Source: Weeksella massiliensis (GTDB lineage: Bacteria; Bacteroidota; Bacteroidia; Flavobacteriales; Weeksellaceae). Taken from it: DNA of 64,000 nt. The notes under the pieces were generated by a model. It was not told the DNA's origin and did not search any database. It worked only from the letters and a program-made list of their open reading frames with translations. Of this stretch, positions 36,556 through 45,839 are shown in pieces. How positions within the stretch are numbered: the stretch's first letter is position 1; every line of letters starts with the position of its first letter. A program made the position numbers and the translations under genes. Location: the NCBI GenBank assembly GCA_000751595.1, contig CCMH01000003.1, positions 62,001-126,000 on the forward strand, read 5' to 3'.

Positions 36556-37726
36556 TTTTCAATTCTTTTTCTAATTCTATTTCTTCTTTCGATATGATTT
36601 TTGTGCTAACGCTTAAGATTACTCCAAACGATAAACAAGTCATCCATAACGAAGTTCCTCCGTAACTGATTAATGGCAAAGGTTGACCAGTTACGGGAAA
36701 CAAACTTACTGCTACGGCCATGTTGACAAATGCCTGAATAATGATTGGCAAGCCCACGGCAAAAACCAAAAGGGTTCCGAAAACAGTATGTATTTTAGTC
36801 GCAATTACGCATATTCTAAACAAAATACAAGAGAAAACTCCTATCAGAAATAGAGCCCCGAACAGACCATATTCTTCGACAATAATGGCAAAAATGAAAT
36901 CGGAAGAAGATTGTGGCAAAGTTTGTTTGAACACGCTTTTTCCAGGTCCGGCCATTTCTACCAATCCTTTTGCAATTGCTGCTTTGGCACGTAATACTTG
37001 ATATCCTTCTACTCCTTCATCATTAAAAAACTTACTGATTCTAGACATCCATGTATGCACACGCGAGTTGGGAATGAGGTCGGGGAAATTGAGTGCTAAG
37101 TAAACAAACAATCCAATCAAAACTGCACAAATCAATCCTACGCCCAATAAATATTTAATAGGAAAACCTCCTATAAATAACAATATACCACACATAACGA
37201 GCAGCATTATCGCAGTAGAACCATTGGCAGGGAGAATCAATCCGACAACAATCACAATAGGTAAAAACAAATATAGAAAGATGCTTTTTGGGGTTGGCAC
37301 TTTGTGTCTATTGATGGTAAGATATCTTGCGATGTAGATCAACAGTGCTTGTGATGCCAAAACCGAAGGTTGGATTCCGACCCCGATTCCAGGAATAGAT
37401 AACCAGCGAGCTGCATTGGCGCCCTCGATGGTGGTTCCCATTAGGGCAGTGATTAACAAGACGACAGAGGTTATAAAAACGCCAAAAATAGCGATTACAC
37501 CAAACCACTTGTAATCAACTCGTTGAACGAAAAAAATAATCAACAAACCGCCTATCAAGAAGCCTGCATGTTTGATCATGTGAGACAAAACCGTACCCGA
37601 ACCCACTGTATACACCAAGTTCGAGCTTGCTGAATAAACAGGTAAAAACGAGAACAAAGCGAGCAAAATAATAAATGCCCATAATGCTTTGTCACCTTTT
37701 AGGTTATTTTGGATAATGTTTCGCAT
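36527..37726 (-). CDS. ftsW: Lipid II polymerase FtsW (SEDS family)
   Basis: 399 residues with about ten transmembrane segments. A peptidoglycan glycosyltransferase of the divisome that works with FtsI. SEDS features: LSIPGIGVGIQPSVLASQALLIYIARY (QPSE-type motif after TM3, here QPSV), NGSTAIMLLVMCGILLF, EYGLFGALFLIGVF and FPVTGQPLPLISYGGTSLWMTCLSFGVIL (PxxSYGGTS motif). The context (murG, murD, ftsI) argues for FtsW rather than RodA. It has a charged cytoplasmic C-terminus. It starts four bases after the murD stop. Confidence 0.95.
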   Translation of the reverse strand: MRNIIQNNLKGDKALWAFIILLALFSFLPVYSASSNLVYTVGSGTVLSHMIKHAGFLIGGLLIIFFVQRVDYKWFGVIAIFGVFITSVVLLITALMGTTIEGANAARWLSIPGIGVGIQPSVLASQALLIYIARYLTINRHKVPTPKSIFLYLFLPIVIVVGLILPANGSTAIMLLVMCGILLFIGGFPIKYLLGVGLICAVLIGLFVYLALNFPDLIPNSRVHTWMSRISKFFNDEGVEGYQVLRAKAAIAKGLVEMAGPGKSVFKQTLPQSSSDFIFAIIVEEYGLFGALFLIGVFSCILFRICVIATKIHTVFGTLLVFAVGLPIIIQAFVNMAVAVSLFPVTGQPLPLISYGGTSLWMTCLSFGVILSVSTKIISKEEIELEKELKSEEVIEDIA

Positions 37727-37730
37727 TCGT

Positions 37731-39062
37731 TTATAATTCTTTTACTTCTTTTTTAAATTGGTTTCCGCGATCTTGGTAGCTCGTGAACAAATCGAAACTG
37801 GCACAAGCGGGAGATAACAAAACAGTATCTCCTTTTTTACCATACATATAGGCTGCGCGAACAGCGTCTTTCATCGAGTTGGTTTCGGTAATATTTTCGA
37901 CAACTCCCGAAAAGGCATCAATAATTTTATGATTATCTACACCAAGACAAACGATGGCTTTTACTTTTTTCTTAACAAAAGGCATCAGTTCGTTATAGTC
38001 ATTTCCTTTATCGGTTCCTCCGACAATCCAAACGACAGGATTTTTCATGCTTTCTAATGCAAAATAGGTTGCGTTAACGTTGGTTGCTTTACTGTCGTTG
38101 ATGAATTCTATTCCACCAATTTTCAGTACGTTTTCTAATCGGTGCTCAACCGACTGAAAATCGGATAAGCTACGTTTAATCACCTCCTTTCTTATCTTCA
38201 AAATATTGGCTGCAGTAGCTGCGGCTAAAGAATTCGACACATTATGTTTTCCTATCAAACCTAAATCTGTTGTAGGCATCTGGAAACCACCGTCTTTATC
38301 TTTTATCTCGAAAATCTTCTCATTTGCAAATGCTTTCTGATCTTTATCTTTCATAGAAAAGGACGTTTTTTTTGCTTTCACTTTCAGTTCGTTAATCAGC
38401 TCATTAATCTTCTCATCATCAACATTGTACACCAAATATTCCTTATCGGTTTGGTTTTCGGTAATGCGAAGTTTAGAATGAGCGTATTTATCAAAATCAT
38501 ACTCGTATCGATCCAAATGATCGGGTGTGATATTCAATAAAATGGCGATATAGGGTTTGAAGAAGTGAATATCATCCAACTGAAAACTACTGATTTCTAA
38601 CACATAATATTCGTGTGGATCTTCTGCGACCAATTGCGCAAAACTTTTTCCGATATTCCCACCTAAACCTACATCTAATCCCGCTTCTTTCATGATATGA
38701 TACATGAGCGAAGTGGTGGTTGTTTTTCCATTACTTCCGGTAATGGCAATTATTTTCGATTCGGTGAATCTTGAGGCAAATTCGATTTCAGAAACAACTT
38801 CGATTTGTTTGGCTTTTAGGGCCACAACCAAAGGTGCATTTTCTGGAATTCCTGGACTTTTTACCACCAAGTCTGCCGACATTATTTTTTCTTCGGTATG
38901 ATGACCAAATTCGTACTCGATTTGATGCTCATCCAATATTTTTTGATAATTTTCTTTTAGCGTTCCTCGGTCTGACAAGAAAACCTCATAGCCTTCTTTT
39001 TTACCCAAGATCGCGGCACCTACACCACTTTCACCTCCGCCTAATACAATCAACTTTTTCAT
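37731..39062 (-). CDS. murD: UDP-N-acetylmuramoylalanine-D-glutamate ligase
   Basis: 443 residues, cytosolic. It adds D-glutamate. Features: LIVLGGGESGVGAAILGKKEGY (N-terminal UDP-binding), VVKSPGIPENAPLV, ITGSNGKTTTTSLMYHIM (P-loop), LEISSFQLDDI, LLNITPDHLDRY, FINDSKATNVNATYFALESM and VWIVGGTDKGNDY. Length normal. The start overlaps the mraY stop by one base. Confidence 0.97.
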   Translation of the reverse strand: MKKLIVLGGGESGVGAAILGKKEGYEVFLSDRGTLKENYQKILDEHQIEYEFGHHTEEKIMSADLVVKSPGIPENAPLVVALKAKQIEVVSEIEFASRFTESKIIAITGSNGKTTTTSLMYHIMKEAGLDVGLGGNIGKSFAQLVAEDPHEYYVLEISSFQLDDIHFFKPYIAILLNITPDHLDRYEYDFDKYAHSKLRITENQTDKEYLVYNVDDEKINELINELKVKAKKTSFSMKDKDQKAFANEKIFEIKDKDGGFQMPTTDLGLIGKHNVSNSLAAATAANILKIRKEVIKRSLSDFQSVEHRLENVLKIGGIEFINDSKATNVNATYFALESMKNPVVWIVGGTDKGNDYNELMPFVKKKVKAIVCLGVDNHKIIDAFSGVVENITETNSMKDAVRAAYMYGKKGDTVLLSPACASFDLFTSYQDRGNQFKKEVKEL

Positions 39063-40297
39063 TATCTAATTTTTAGGGTGATGATGGCAACAATCGCTAA
39101 GAAAATTCCTACGATTATGGCGCGGTTAACTATTTTACTTTCGTGGTAACCCAACTTCTGAAAGTGGTGATGCAAAGGCGACATCAGGAAAATTCTTCTC
39201 CCTTCACCGTATTTACGCTTGGTATATTTGAAGTAGGAAACCTGCATCATCACCGATAAACTTTCTGCAAAGAAAATTCCGCACAAAACCGGTAACATCA
39301 ATTCTTTTCTGACAATAAGTGCCAAAACAGCAATCAATCCACCGATGGTCAAACTCCCTGTATCGCCCATAAAAACTTGAGCCGGATAGGTGTTGTACCA
39401 CATAAAACCAATTAAACCACCGATAAAAGCGCCACAAAAAATAAGAACTTCTTCTGATCGTGGAATAAACATGATATTGAGGTAATCTGCAAAAACAATA
39501 TTCCCCGACACAAACACAAAAAGCGAAAGTGCCAAGACAATTACAGAGGAAGTTCCGGCCGCTAAACCATCGATTCCATCGGTAAGATTTGCCCCATTTG
39601 ACACGGCAGTAATAATAAAAATCACCGCAAAAACAAACACCAACAGAACCACCCAAGAGTATTGCTCTTTCTGATGATCGTCTAAAAAGAAAAGAATATC
39701 TCCGTAGTTGAATTCATTTCCTTTGAGGAAAGGAACGGTTGTATCTAAACTTTTTTCTTCTTCGCCAAAGCGGACAATTTGATAACTATTCTCTAATTGT
39801 TCGGTTTTATTTTCTTGATGTTTTACCGTTACTTGTGGACTAAAATACAAGGTCAATCCTACCAAAACACCCAAACCAACTTGCCCGAGTACTTTGAATT
39901 TTCCTTTTAGACCTTCTTTATTTTTCTTGAATACTTTGATATAATCATCTAAAAAACCAATCACTCCAAGCCAAAGCGTAGAGATGAGTAATAAAATAAT
40001 ATAAATATTTTCGAGTTTCGCGAACAACAAGGTCGGCACGATAATCGCCAAAATAATGATGATTCCGCCCATTGTTGGCGTTCCTGTTTTTTCTTTTTGT
40101 CCAGTAAGTCCCAAATCGCGAACAATTTCGCCCATTTGTTCTCTACGCAGATAATTGATAATTTTTTTCCCGTAGAATAAGCTAATCACCATTGCCAACA
40201 AAACCGCACAAGCAGCTCTAAATGAGGTGTACTGAAAAATCCTTGCTCCAGGAAATTGGTATTGTTCATGTAAAAAATCAAATAAATAGTACAGCAT
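39062..40297 (-). CDS. mraY: Phospho-N-acetylmuramoyl-pentapeptide transferase
   Basis: 411 residues, about ten transmembrane segments. It transfers phospho-MurNAc-pentapeptide to undecaprenyl phosphate to form lipid I. Features: [30 protein letters not shown] (Asp-Asp of the active site, residues 116-120), [17 protein letters not shown] (catalytic Asp), [18 protein letters not shown], and [12 protein letters not shown] (HHH motif). An extra segment of about 60 residues (152-214, between two membrane helices) is absent from E. coli MraY (360 residues). It starts one base after the murE stop. Confidence 0.96.
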   Translation of the reverse strand: MLYYLFDFLHEQYQFPGARIFQYTSFRAACAVLLAMVISLFYGKKIINYLRREQMGEIVRDLGLTGQKEKTGTPTMGGIIIILAIIVPTLLFAKLENIYIILLLISTLWLGVIGFLDDYIKVFKKNKEGLKGKFKVLGQVGLGVLVGLTLYFSPQVTVKHQENKTEQLENSYQIVRFGEEEKSLDTTVPFLKGNEFNYGDILFFLDDHQKEQYSWVVLLVFVFAVIFIITAVSNGANLTDGIDGLAAGTSSVIVLALSLFVFVSGNIVFADYLNIMFIPRSEEVLIFCGAFIGGLIGFMWYNTYPAQVFMGDTGSLTIGGLIAVLALIVRKELMLPVLCGIFFAESLSVMMQVSYFKYTKRKYGEGRRIFLMSPLHHHFQKLGYHESKIVNRAIIVGIFLAIVAIITLKIR

Positions 40298-40298
40298 A

Positions 40299-41765
40299 TT
40301 ATTTATTTAGTTGGTGACTTAATTCTTTTGCAACTTCTACGTCGGAGAAATGATTTCTAACTCCGTTTATTTCTTGATAGGTTTCGTGTCCTTTACCTGC
40401 AATGAGAATAATGTCGTTTTTCTGACTCATTTTCAGGGCAGTTTTTATTGCTTCCTTTCGGTCGGTAATTTTCAATGTTTTATTATAAAATTGTGGTTCT
40501 ACTCCTGCTTCCATATCAGCCAAAATAGCCTCAGGATTTTCGGTACGAGGATTATCAGACGTAAAAATTGCTAAGTCTGATTTTCGCGCTGCGATATCGG
40601 CCATTTCTGGACGTTTTGTTTTATCGCGATCGCCTCCACATCCTACCACGGTTATTAATTGTTCGTTTTTGGTACGAATCCCTTCTATCGTACTCAATAC
40701 ATTTTCTAAGGCATCGGGCGTGTGTGCATAATCGACAATAATCACGCGATCGCCTTGGGTATGAAAAGTTTGGAAACGTCCATCGACACTTCCCAAAACA
40801 CTAAGAGTTGTTAAGATTTCTGTATCCTCTTGTCCAAGCAAATGCGCAATTCCGTACACCAACAAAAGGTTATACGCATTGAATTGCCCAATCAGGTTGG
40901 TCCAAAATTCTTGTTGATTAAAATTGAGCAACATACCATCAAAACGAGATTCAAGTATTTTTCCCTTAAATTCTGCATCTCCTTTTAGCGTGAAGAAATG
41001 TTTACTCGCTGCAGTATTTTGCAACATTACACGGCCATTTCTATCATCCAAATTCACCAAAGCTTTGGCTGTTGAAGGCAAATCATCAAAGAATTTCTTC
41101 TTCGCTTGGATATAATTTTGGAAAGTTTTATGATAATCTAAATGATCGTGAGTGATATTGGTAAAAGCCGCTACCTGAAAGTGTAAACCAGCAATTCTGT
41201 TTTGCACAATTCCATGAGAACTCACTTCCATAAAAGCATATTCGCACCCTTTATCCACCGCTTGGCGGAAAATTTTATTCAGGGTTACAATATCTGGTGT
41301 TGTGTTTTGGGTAGGAATAATTTCACCATCGACAATAATCTGAATGGTCGAAACCAATACCGACGCATAACCCAACTTCTCGAACAGTTCGTACAACAAA
41401 GTAGTTGTCGTTGTTTTGCCATTGGTTCCGGTAACACCTACCAAATGGAAATCTCGGGTAGGATTATCGTAATAATTAGAAGCCATTACTCCTAAAGCAA
41501 TTGAGGCATCTTCTACCAAAACATAAACAACATTTTCTTTCTGTGTCGCAGGAAGAACTTCGCACACGATAACCGACACTCCTTTCTCGATGACTTGTTC
41601 GATGTATGAATGTCCATCGGTTTGTGTTCCTTTTATAGCGACAAAAACATCCCCCTTTTTAGCTTTTCGCGAATCGAAAATCAATTCACCGATAAGCACA
41701 CCTTCGGTATCACCAATAGTTTTGATGACGGTTAGGTTTGTTAAGATGGTTGTTAATTGTTTCAT
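40299..41765 (-). CDS. murE: UDP-N-acetylmuramyl-tripeptide synthetase
   Basis: 488 residues, cytosolic. It adds the third amino acid to UDP-MurNAc-L-Ala-D-Glu. Features: [50 protein letters not shown] (P-loop), [43 protein letters not shown] (carbamylated Lys region follows: AKKKFFDDL), [14 protein letters not shown] and [13 protein letters not shown]. The DNPRTE motif selects meso-diaminopimelate, as expected in this phylum. Overlaps the ftsI stop by one base. Confidence 0.97.
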   Translation of the reverse strand: MKQLTTILTNLTVIKTIGDTEGVLIGELIFDSRKAKKGDVFVAIKGTQTDGHSYIEQVIEKGVSVIVCEVLPATQKENVVYVLVEDASIALGVMASNYYDNPTRDFHLVGVTGTNGKTTTTTLLYELFEKLGYASVLVSTIQIIVDGEIIPTQNTTPDIVTLNKIFRQAVDKGCEYAFMEVSSHGIVQNRIAGLHFQVAAFTNITHDHLDYHKTFQNYIQAKKKFFDDLPSTAKALVNLDDRNGRVMLQNTAASKHFFTLKGDAEFKGKILESRFDGMLLNFNQQEFWTNLIGQFNAYNLLLVYGIAHLLGQEDTEILTTLSVLGSVDGRFQTFHTQGDRVIIVDYAHTPDALENVLSTIEGIRTKNEQLITVVGCGGDRDKTKRPEMADIAARKSDLAIFTSDNPRTENPEAILADMEAGVEPQFYNKTLKITDRKEAIKTALKMSQKNDIILIAGKGHETYQEINGVRNHFSDVEVAKELSHQLNK

Positions 41766-43735
41766 TATTTTAATACTAAATAAATCGTTTCTCCTTTTTT
41801 AAATTTTACCCCTTTCGGTAAAGATTGGCTGACTACTTTTCCGATTCCGTTGTATCGAACATCGAGTCCTAAATTTTCTAAGGTTGGGATGACCTCACTT
41901 CCGGCATATCCTACCACATTTGGAACTATTTTTTTCGACAAATCCACATTCAATTTTGATGAACTTGCCAATTGAGTTTCTAAATTTCTACCATTGCCAT
42001 TGGTTGGAACATTTTTAGGTGTTTTCGAATATACCCAGTCAGAAATACGCTTAAATACAGGCGCTGTAACGCGACCTCCATAATACCCTTTACTTCTATC
42101 AGGTTTATGAATAACCACGATACACGAATATTTTGGATTGTCTGCAGGGAAATATCCAGCAAAAGAAGCTCGGTATTGCATCGGTTGATTTTTCAACCAA
42201 TACTCAACTCGCGCGGTTCCTGTTTTACCTGCAATTGAATAATTTTCGGTAAAAATATTTGCAGCCGTCCCTCCTTGTTCCACTGCCCCGGTCAACATAT
42301 GTTGCATAGCACGAACATTCTCTATACTAGAAATTCTATCGACCAAAACTTCGGGTTCATAGACTATTTCGGGCTCGCCTTTTTTCATCACTTTATCCAT
42401 AAAAAGCGGTTTCAGCATTACTCCGTCGTTCGCAATTGCGTTATAAAATGTTAGGATCTGAATTGGCGTCATTCTAAATCCATACCCATAAGCCATAACC
42501 GGAAGAGTTACTTTACTCCATGTAGGATCTTTCGGCCCTATGATTCTTGGTTCTGCTTCTCCAGGAATATCAACTCCTAAAGATTTATCCAATTTCCATT
42601 CATGTAATTTTTTCAAGAACTTCTCGGGTTGTGCACCATAAGCACTATTGATTAATTTTGCCGTCCCAATATTAGATGATTTTTTGATGACACCATCTAC
42701 GGTCAATGTTCCATATCCACGGCTATCGGTAATGGTTCTATTGTATAATCGGTACGATCCGTTTCCGACCACCACGGTAGATTCTGCATTGAAATGTCCG
42801 TCATCCATACCAGCCATAATAGAAACCGGTTTGAAGGTTGATCCTGGCTCAGCAGCTTCCCCGACGGCGTAGTTATAAACATCTAAATAAGAACCATCTT
42901 GCATGCGCGACAAATTAACGATTGCGCGAATTTTCCCAGTTTCAACTTCCATCACAACCACACAACCATGTTCTGCGTTGTATTCGGCCAATTGATCGTT
43001 CAGAGCATCGTAGGCCACCATTTGCAAATCTGCATCAATAGTGGTGTAAACAGACGACCCTGAGATTGGTTCTTGTTCCCAATTTTTAAAAGGTTTCCAA
43101 GTTCCATTTCCCATTTTCTGCTCCATACGGATTCCTTCGCGACCTTTAAGCAAACTACTGTAAGCGCCTTCTAGTCCAGTTTTACCACGCGCATCATCGA
43201 AACCAATGGTTCTTGCTCCGACATCACGCACGATGAGCTCTCGTTTATTTTCTGTTTCGTGAATAAATCCACCTTTTATCTGCCCTTTATTAAAAATCGG
43301 AAAACTTTTGATGCGTTGGTATTGCTCGTAATCGAGATTCTTCACCAAACGCATGTATCGATTTCCTTTTTTTCTTTCTTCTCTAAAACGTTTTTCGTAC
43401 TCTGCTGCAGGCTTCCCAAGCATGATAGAAAGCGAATCGGACAAAGCTTTTATTTCTGATTCGAACAAATCATCTTTTATGGTTTTCAGGTCCACAAAAA
43501 TATTATGTTTGGTTACTGTTGTGGCCAACAAAGCACCATTCGATGCATAAAGATTCCCTCTTTCGGCCTCTTCAGTTGCTAAACGAAAATTGTTTTCTTG
43601 TGCAAACTCATCGAGTTCATCACCTTCTACCAATTTTATTCGCAACATAGCAAAGACAATAAGTACGGCCCATCCTAACATGAAAAAGGCCACCAACCAA
43701 CCACGAAGATCAGCTGTTTTTTTATTCTTCAACAT
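41765..43735 (-). CDS. ftsI: Peptidoglycan transpeptidase FtsI (PBP3) with PASTA domain
   Basis: 656 residues. A short cytoplasmic start, one membrane segment (about residues 12-31), the PBP dimerisation domain (about 50-230; RGNLYASNGALLATTV), and the transpeptidase: SxxK in EPGSTFKPVSIM, SxN as SSNIG, KTG as AGKTGTARVEYW. A PASTA domain at residues 590-656 (VPNVVGYAGSEVIPTLENLGLDVRY; GEKGETIYLVLK-like ending) is fused. This is the septal PBP that partners FtsW. It overlaps the ftsL end by 14 bases. Confidence 0.95.
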   Translation of the reverse strand: MLKNKKTADLRGWLVAFFMLGWAVLIVFAMLRIKLVEGDELDEFAQENNFRLATEEAERGNLYASNGALLATTVTKHNIFVDLKTIKDDLFESEIKALSDSLSIMLGKPAAEYEKRFREERKKGNRYMRLVKNLDYEQYQRIKSFPIFNKGQIKGGFIHETENKRELIVRDVGARTIGFDDARGKTGLEGAYSSLLKGREGIRMEQKMGNGTWKPFKNWEQEPISGSSVYTTIDADLQMVAYDALNDQLAEYNAEHGCVVVMEVETGKIRAIVNLSRMQDGSYLDVYNYAVGEAAEPGSTFKPVSIMAGMDDGHFNAESTVVVGNGSYRLYNRTITDSRGYGTLTVDGVIKKSSNIGTAKLINSAYGAQPEKFLKKLHEWKLDKSLGVDIPGEAEPRIIGPKDPTWSKVTLPVMAYGYGFRMTPIQILTFYNAIANDGVMLKPLFMDKVMKKGEPEIVYEPEVLVDRISSIENVRAMQHMLTGAVEQGGTAANIFTENYSIAGKTGTARVEYWLKNQPMQYRASFAGYFPADNPKYSCIVVIHKPDRSKGYYGGRVTAPVFKRISDWVYSKTPKNVPTNGNGRNLETQLASSSKLNVDLSKKIVPNVVGYAGSEVIPTLENLGLDVRYNGIGKVVSQSLPKGVKFKKGETIYLVLK

Positions 43736-44075
43736 AGACCTTATCGATTAACACGTACGGTTGCGAAAGCGGTAACTCCAACCCAAAACGTTGCGTATTT
43801 TGTATTATAGACGACTCTAATTGCAGCTGCATCAACTCTCTATGTTTGTCTGTATACTGCGTTTTTAGGTCGCTGACAGAATTTTTAAGTTCTGCGATAC
43901 GCACCACTCTTTTATCAACCCAATGCGCACTCGTAATACTAACAAAAGCCAAGAGCACTAAAAATGACATAAATTTCCAGTTTTTTCCAGCCTTTTCTTT
44001 TGTTAAAAAATCTCCTCGTAAAAAGCCCGCAAAAGTTTTCTTTTCAACTTTTGTGATTTTTTTCTTTTTAGCCAT
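43722..44075 (-). CDS. ftsL: FtsL-like cell division protein
   Basis: 117 residues. A basic cytoplasmic start (MAKKKKITKVEKK), one membrane segment (about residues 33-51, WKFMSFLVLLAFVSITSAHW) and a coiled coil (about 55-95, VVRIAELKNSVSDLKTQYTDKHRELM) ending in IQNTQRFGLELP. The layout and position between rsmH and ftsI match FtsL, although the sequence itself is poorly conserved. I start at ATG 44075, two bases after the rsmH stop; the longer frame starts with TTG. It scaffolds FtsQ and FtsI. Confidence 0.85.
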   Translation of the reverse strand: MAKKKKITKVEKKTFAGFLRGDFLTKEKAGKNWKFMSFLVLLAFVSITSAHWVDKRVVRIAELKNSVSDLKTQYTDKHRELMQLQLESSIIQNTQRFGLELPLSQPYVLIDKVYVEE

Positions 44076-44077
44076 GA

Positions 44078-44983
44078 TCAATTTTTTACAGCGATTCGCA
44101 TTTTCGCACTTCTTGCTCTCGAATTTGTTTCGATTTCTTTCTCACTTGGCACTATTACTTTTGATTGTAATGGTTTGAAGGGCGCTGACCAATTCCCGAA
44201 CATATCACGCTCTGGCTCCCCTTCGAACATGCCATTTCTCATATACCTCTTCACCAAGCGATCTTCTAGTGAGTGATAAGAAATCACCACCAAACGACCC
44301 TCTGGGCGAACTATCTCTCCCGACTGCAAAAGCATTTCGCGCAATGCAGCCATCTCATCATTTACCTCTATTCGCAAAGCCTGAAAAACTTGCGCAAAGA
44401 ATTTATTTTCTTTGTTTTTGGGTATAAATGAAAAGATTTGTTTTAACTGTTCTATATTTTCTATCGACTGATTATTTCTTGCTCTGACAATTTCCGAAGC
44501 CAAACGACGCGAGCCTTTTAGTTCTCCATAATTGTAAAAAATATCAGCCAATTGCTCTTCTTCATATTCATTAACGATTGATTTTGCCGATAACGGTGAA
44601 TTGATATTCATACGCATATCGAGCTCTCCATCGAAACGAGTTGAGAATCCTCTTTCGGGTGTATCAAATTGATGAGAAGAAACACCTAAATCGGCCAAAA
44701 TCCCATCTACTTGTTTCACACCACGAAAGCGTAAATTATTTTTCAGATAACGAAAGTTTTGATCAATCAACTCAAAACGATCATCTTCTATTCTATTTTG
44801 TTTTGCATCCTCATCCTGATCAAAAGCAAACAAGCGACCGTTGGCATCTAGACGAGAAAGAATTTCCCTCGAATGTCCACCACCACCAAAAGTGCAATCG
44901 ACATAAACACCCGAAGGATTTATGACCAATGCATCTACACTTTCTTGCAACAGAACCGGATTATGGTAAGTCGAATTCGTCAT
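44078..44983 (-). CDS. rsmH: 16S rRNA (cytosine-1402 N4) methyltransferase RsmH
   Basis: 301 residues, cytosolic. It methylates C1402 in the P-site of 16S rRNA. Features: YHNPVLLQESVDALVINPSGVYVDCTFGGGGHSREIL (SAM-binding), FAFDQDEDA, ILADLGVSSHQFDTPERGFSTRFDGELDMRM, FIPKNKENKFFAQVFQALRIEVNDE and LVVISYHSLEDRLVKRYM. It overlaps the end of mraZ by 23 bases, which implies coupling. Classic second gene of the dcw cluster. Confidence 0.97.
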   Translation of the reverse strand: MTNSTYHNPVLLQESVDALVINPSGVYVDCTFGGGGHSREILSRLDANGRLFAFDQDEDAKQNRIEDDRFELIDQNFRYLKNNLRFRGVKQVDGILADLGVSSHQFDTPERGFSTRFDGELDMRMNINSPLSAKSIVNEYEEEQLADIFYNYGELKGSRRLASEIVRARNNQSIENIEQLKQIFSFIPKNKENKFFAQVFQALRIEVNDEMAALREMLLQSGEIVRPEGRLVVISYHSLEDRLVKRYMRNGMFEGEPERDMFGNWSAPFKPLQSKVIVPSEKEIETNSRARSAKMRIAVKN

Positions 44984-45431
44984 TTTGATTTCCCATTACT
45001 TCTTCAGCTAGATCTGCAAAACTCTCAAAGTCTGCAGAAACAACTTTTTCATATTCCTCTTTATCCCACACTTCGATTACATCGATATTGAGTACTAAAA
45101 CGACTTCTTTATCGATTTTCGCGAAGCTTACTAAATCTTTCGAAAGCTGAACGCGACTGTTCGCATCTACTTCAACCTCTCGCACTCCTGCAGTAAAACG
45201 ACGAATAAACTCATCATTTTTTCTAATGAAGCGATTGAGTTTATTGATTTTTGCCATTTTGGTTCGGAATTCAGCTATCGGATGAATCTCTAGACATTGC
45301 TGAAAAATAGCACGCTTCAACACAAAGCCATCTTCCATTACCTCAGCCAGTTGCTTCTTAACTCCGGCTGGTAATGGCAGGCGACCTTTGGCGTCTACTT
45401 TACATTCATATGTCCCAAAAAGAGAATCCAT
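44961..45431 (-). CDS. mraZ: Transcriptional regulator MraZ
   Basis: 156 residues from ATG 45431; a longer frame adds 12 hydrophobic residues before it that the family lacks. Double AbrB/SpoVT-like fold: FGTYECKVDAKGRLPLPAGVKKQL (N repeat) and AGVREVEVDANSRVQLSKDLVSFAKI (C repeat, both with the D-xxxR pattern), separated by FRTKMAKINKLNRF. MraZ forms a ring that binds 10-bp-spaced DNA repeats in front of its own gene and controls the dcw operon in E. coli. Such repeats lie just upstream at 45461-45490. An acidic C-terminus ends in NDEFDLP. Confidence 0.96.
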   Translation of the reverse strand: MDSLFGTYECKVDAKGRLPLPAGVKKQLAEVMEDGFVLKRAIFQQCLEIHPIAEFRTKMAKINKLNRFIRKNDEFIRRFTAGVREVEVDANSRVQLSKDLVSFAKIDKEVVLVLNIDVIEVWDKEEYEKVVSADFESFADLAEEVMGNQNDEFDLP

Positions 45432-45443
45432 CAAGATTTTTTT

Positions 45444-45451
45444 CAAAAATA
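45444..45451 (-). promoter_or_regulatory. Candidate -7 element of the mraZ-dcw operon
   Basis: Minus-strand TATTTTTG fits TAnnTTTG and ends 12 bases before the mraZ start, giving a very short leader. The -33 position falls inside the repeat block 45461-45490, so MraZ binding could block RNA polymerase. Candidate only. Confidence 0.4.
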
Positions 45452-45460
45452 GAAAATATT

Positions 45461-45490
45461 TTACCACAATTTACCATTTTTTACCACATT
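45461..45490 (-). promoter_or_regulatory. Three 10-bp repeats, putative MraZ operator
   Basis: Read on the minus strand, three units GTGGTAAAAA-type follow each other with exact 10-bp spacing: TTACCACAAT, TTACCATTTT and TTACCACATT on the plus strand (starting at 45461, 45471 and 45481). Each has TGGTAAA at the same phase. E. coli MraZ binds TGGGN repeats with five-base spacers, i.e. also a 10-bp period. Position 30-60 bases upstream of mraZ fits autoregulation. Confidence 0.7.
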
Positions 45491-45808
45491 GTTGAAAACT
45501 TTTTCCACTTTGACTTGAAAATTTCTAAAATAGAATACCTTTTTGCAATATTGATTTTTCTCTAAGTATGATGACAGGCACATTTTAGAGCTAAAAATCT
45601 GATTTTTAAATTTTTAAAAAAAAATTCAGAAAAAGATATTTTTTTGATAAAAGAATTTTGCTGATAAATTATAATTCATCCTACCTAAATAAAATATTGT
45701 AAAATTTTTAAAATAAATAAATTGAAACAAATAAGGAATTAACAAAAACAACTGAAAATTAAAAACCGGTTTTTTCTCCACATGGCATATATATTATGAT
45801 AAATGTTG
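45491..45808. other. AT-rich divergent intergenic region
   Basis: About 320 bases between the MraZ-like repeats and the hydrolase promoter. It is very AT-rich with several A/T runs (for instance around 45600-45720). I see no gene, no tRNA and no convincing terminator. It probably only carries regulatory sequence for the divergent units. Confidence 0.5.
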
Positions 45809-45816
45809 TAAATTTG
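45809..45816 (+). promoter_or_regulatory. Candidate -7 element of the hydrolase-engB unit
   Basis: TAAATTTG fits TAnnTTTG 23 bases upstream of the hydrolase start. No good -33 box seen. Confidence 0.45.
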
Positions 45817-45839
45817 CTGACTTAACGAGAAAAAAACGC

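Noticed and set aside
45461-45490. TTTACCACA-type sequences as DnaA boxes or an origin
   Set aside because: They differ from TTATCCACA at two positions, are spaced by exactly 10 bp and lie directly before mraZ, so an MraZ operator is the better reading. No dnaA or dnaN is near.
18511-45690. Repeated TTCATCCTA-like words in several intergenic regions (near 18515, 30058, 45683)
   Set aside because: Short, AT-biased, no shared flanks, also present inside genes; not convincing as a repeat family.
45491-45839. AT-rich gap as replication origin or small RNA gene
   Set aside because: No DnaA boxes, no clear promoter-terminator pair and no stable hairpin seen.
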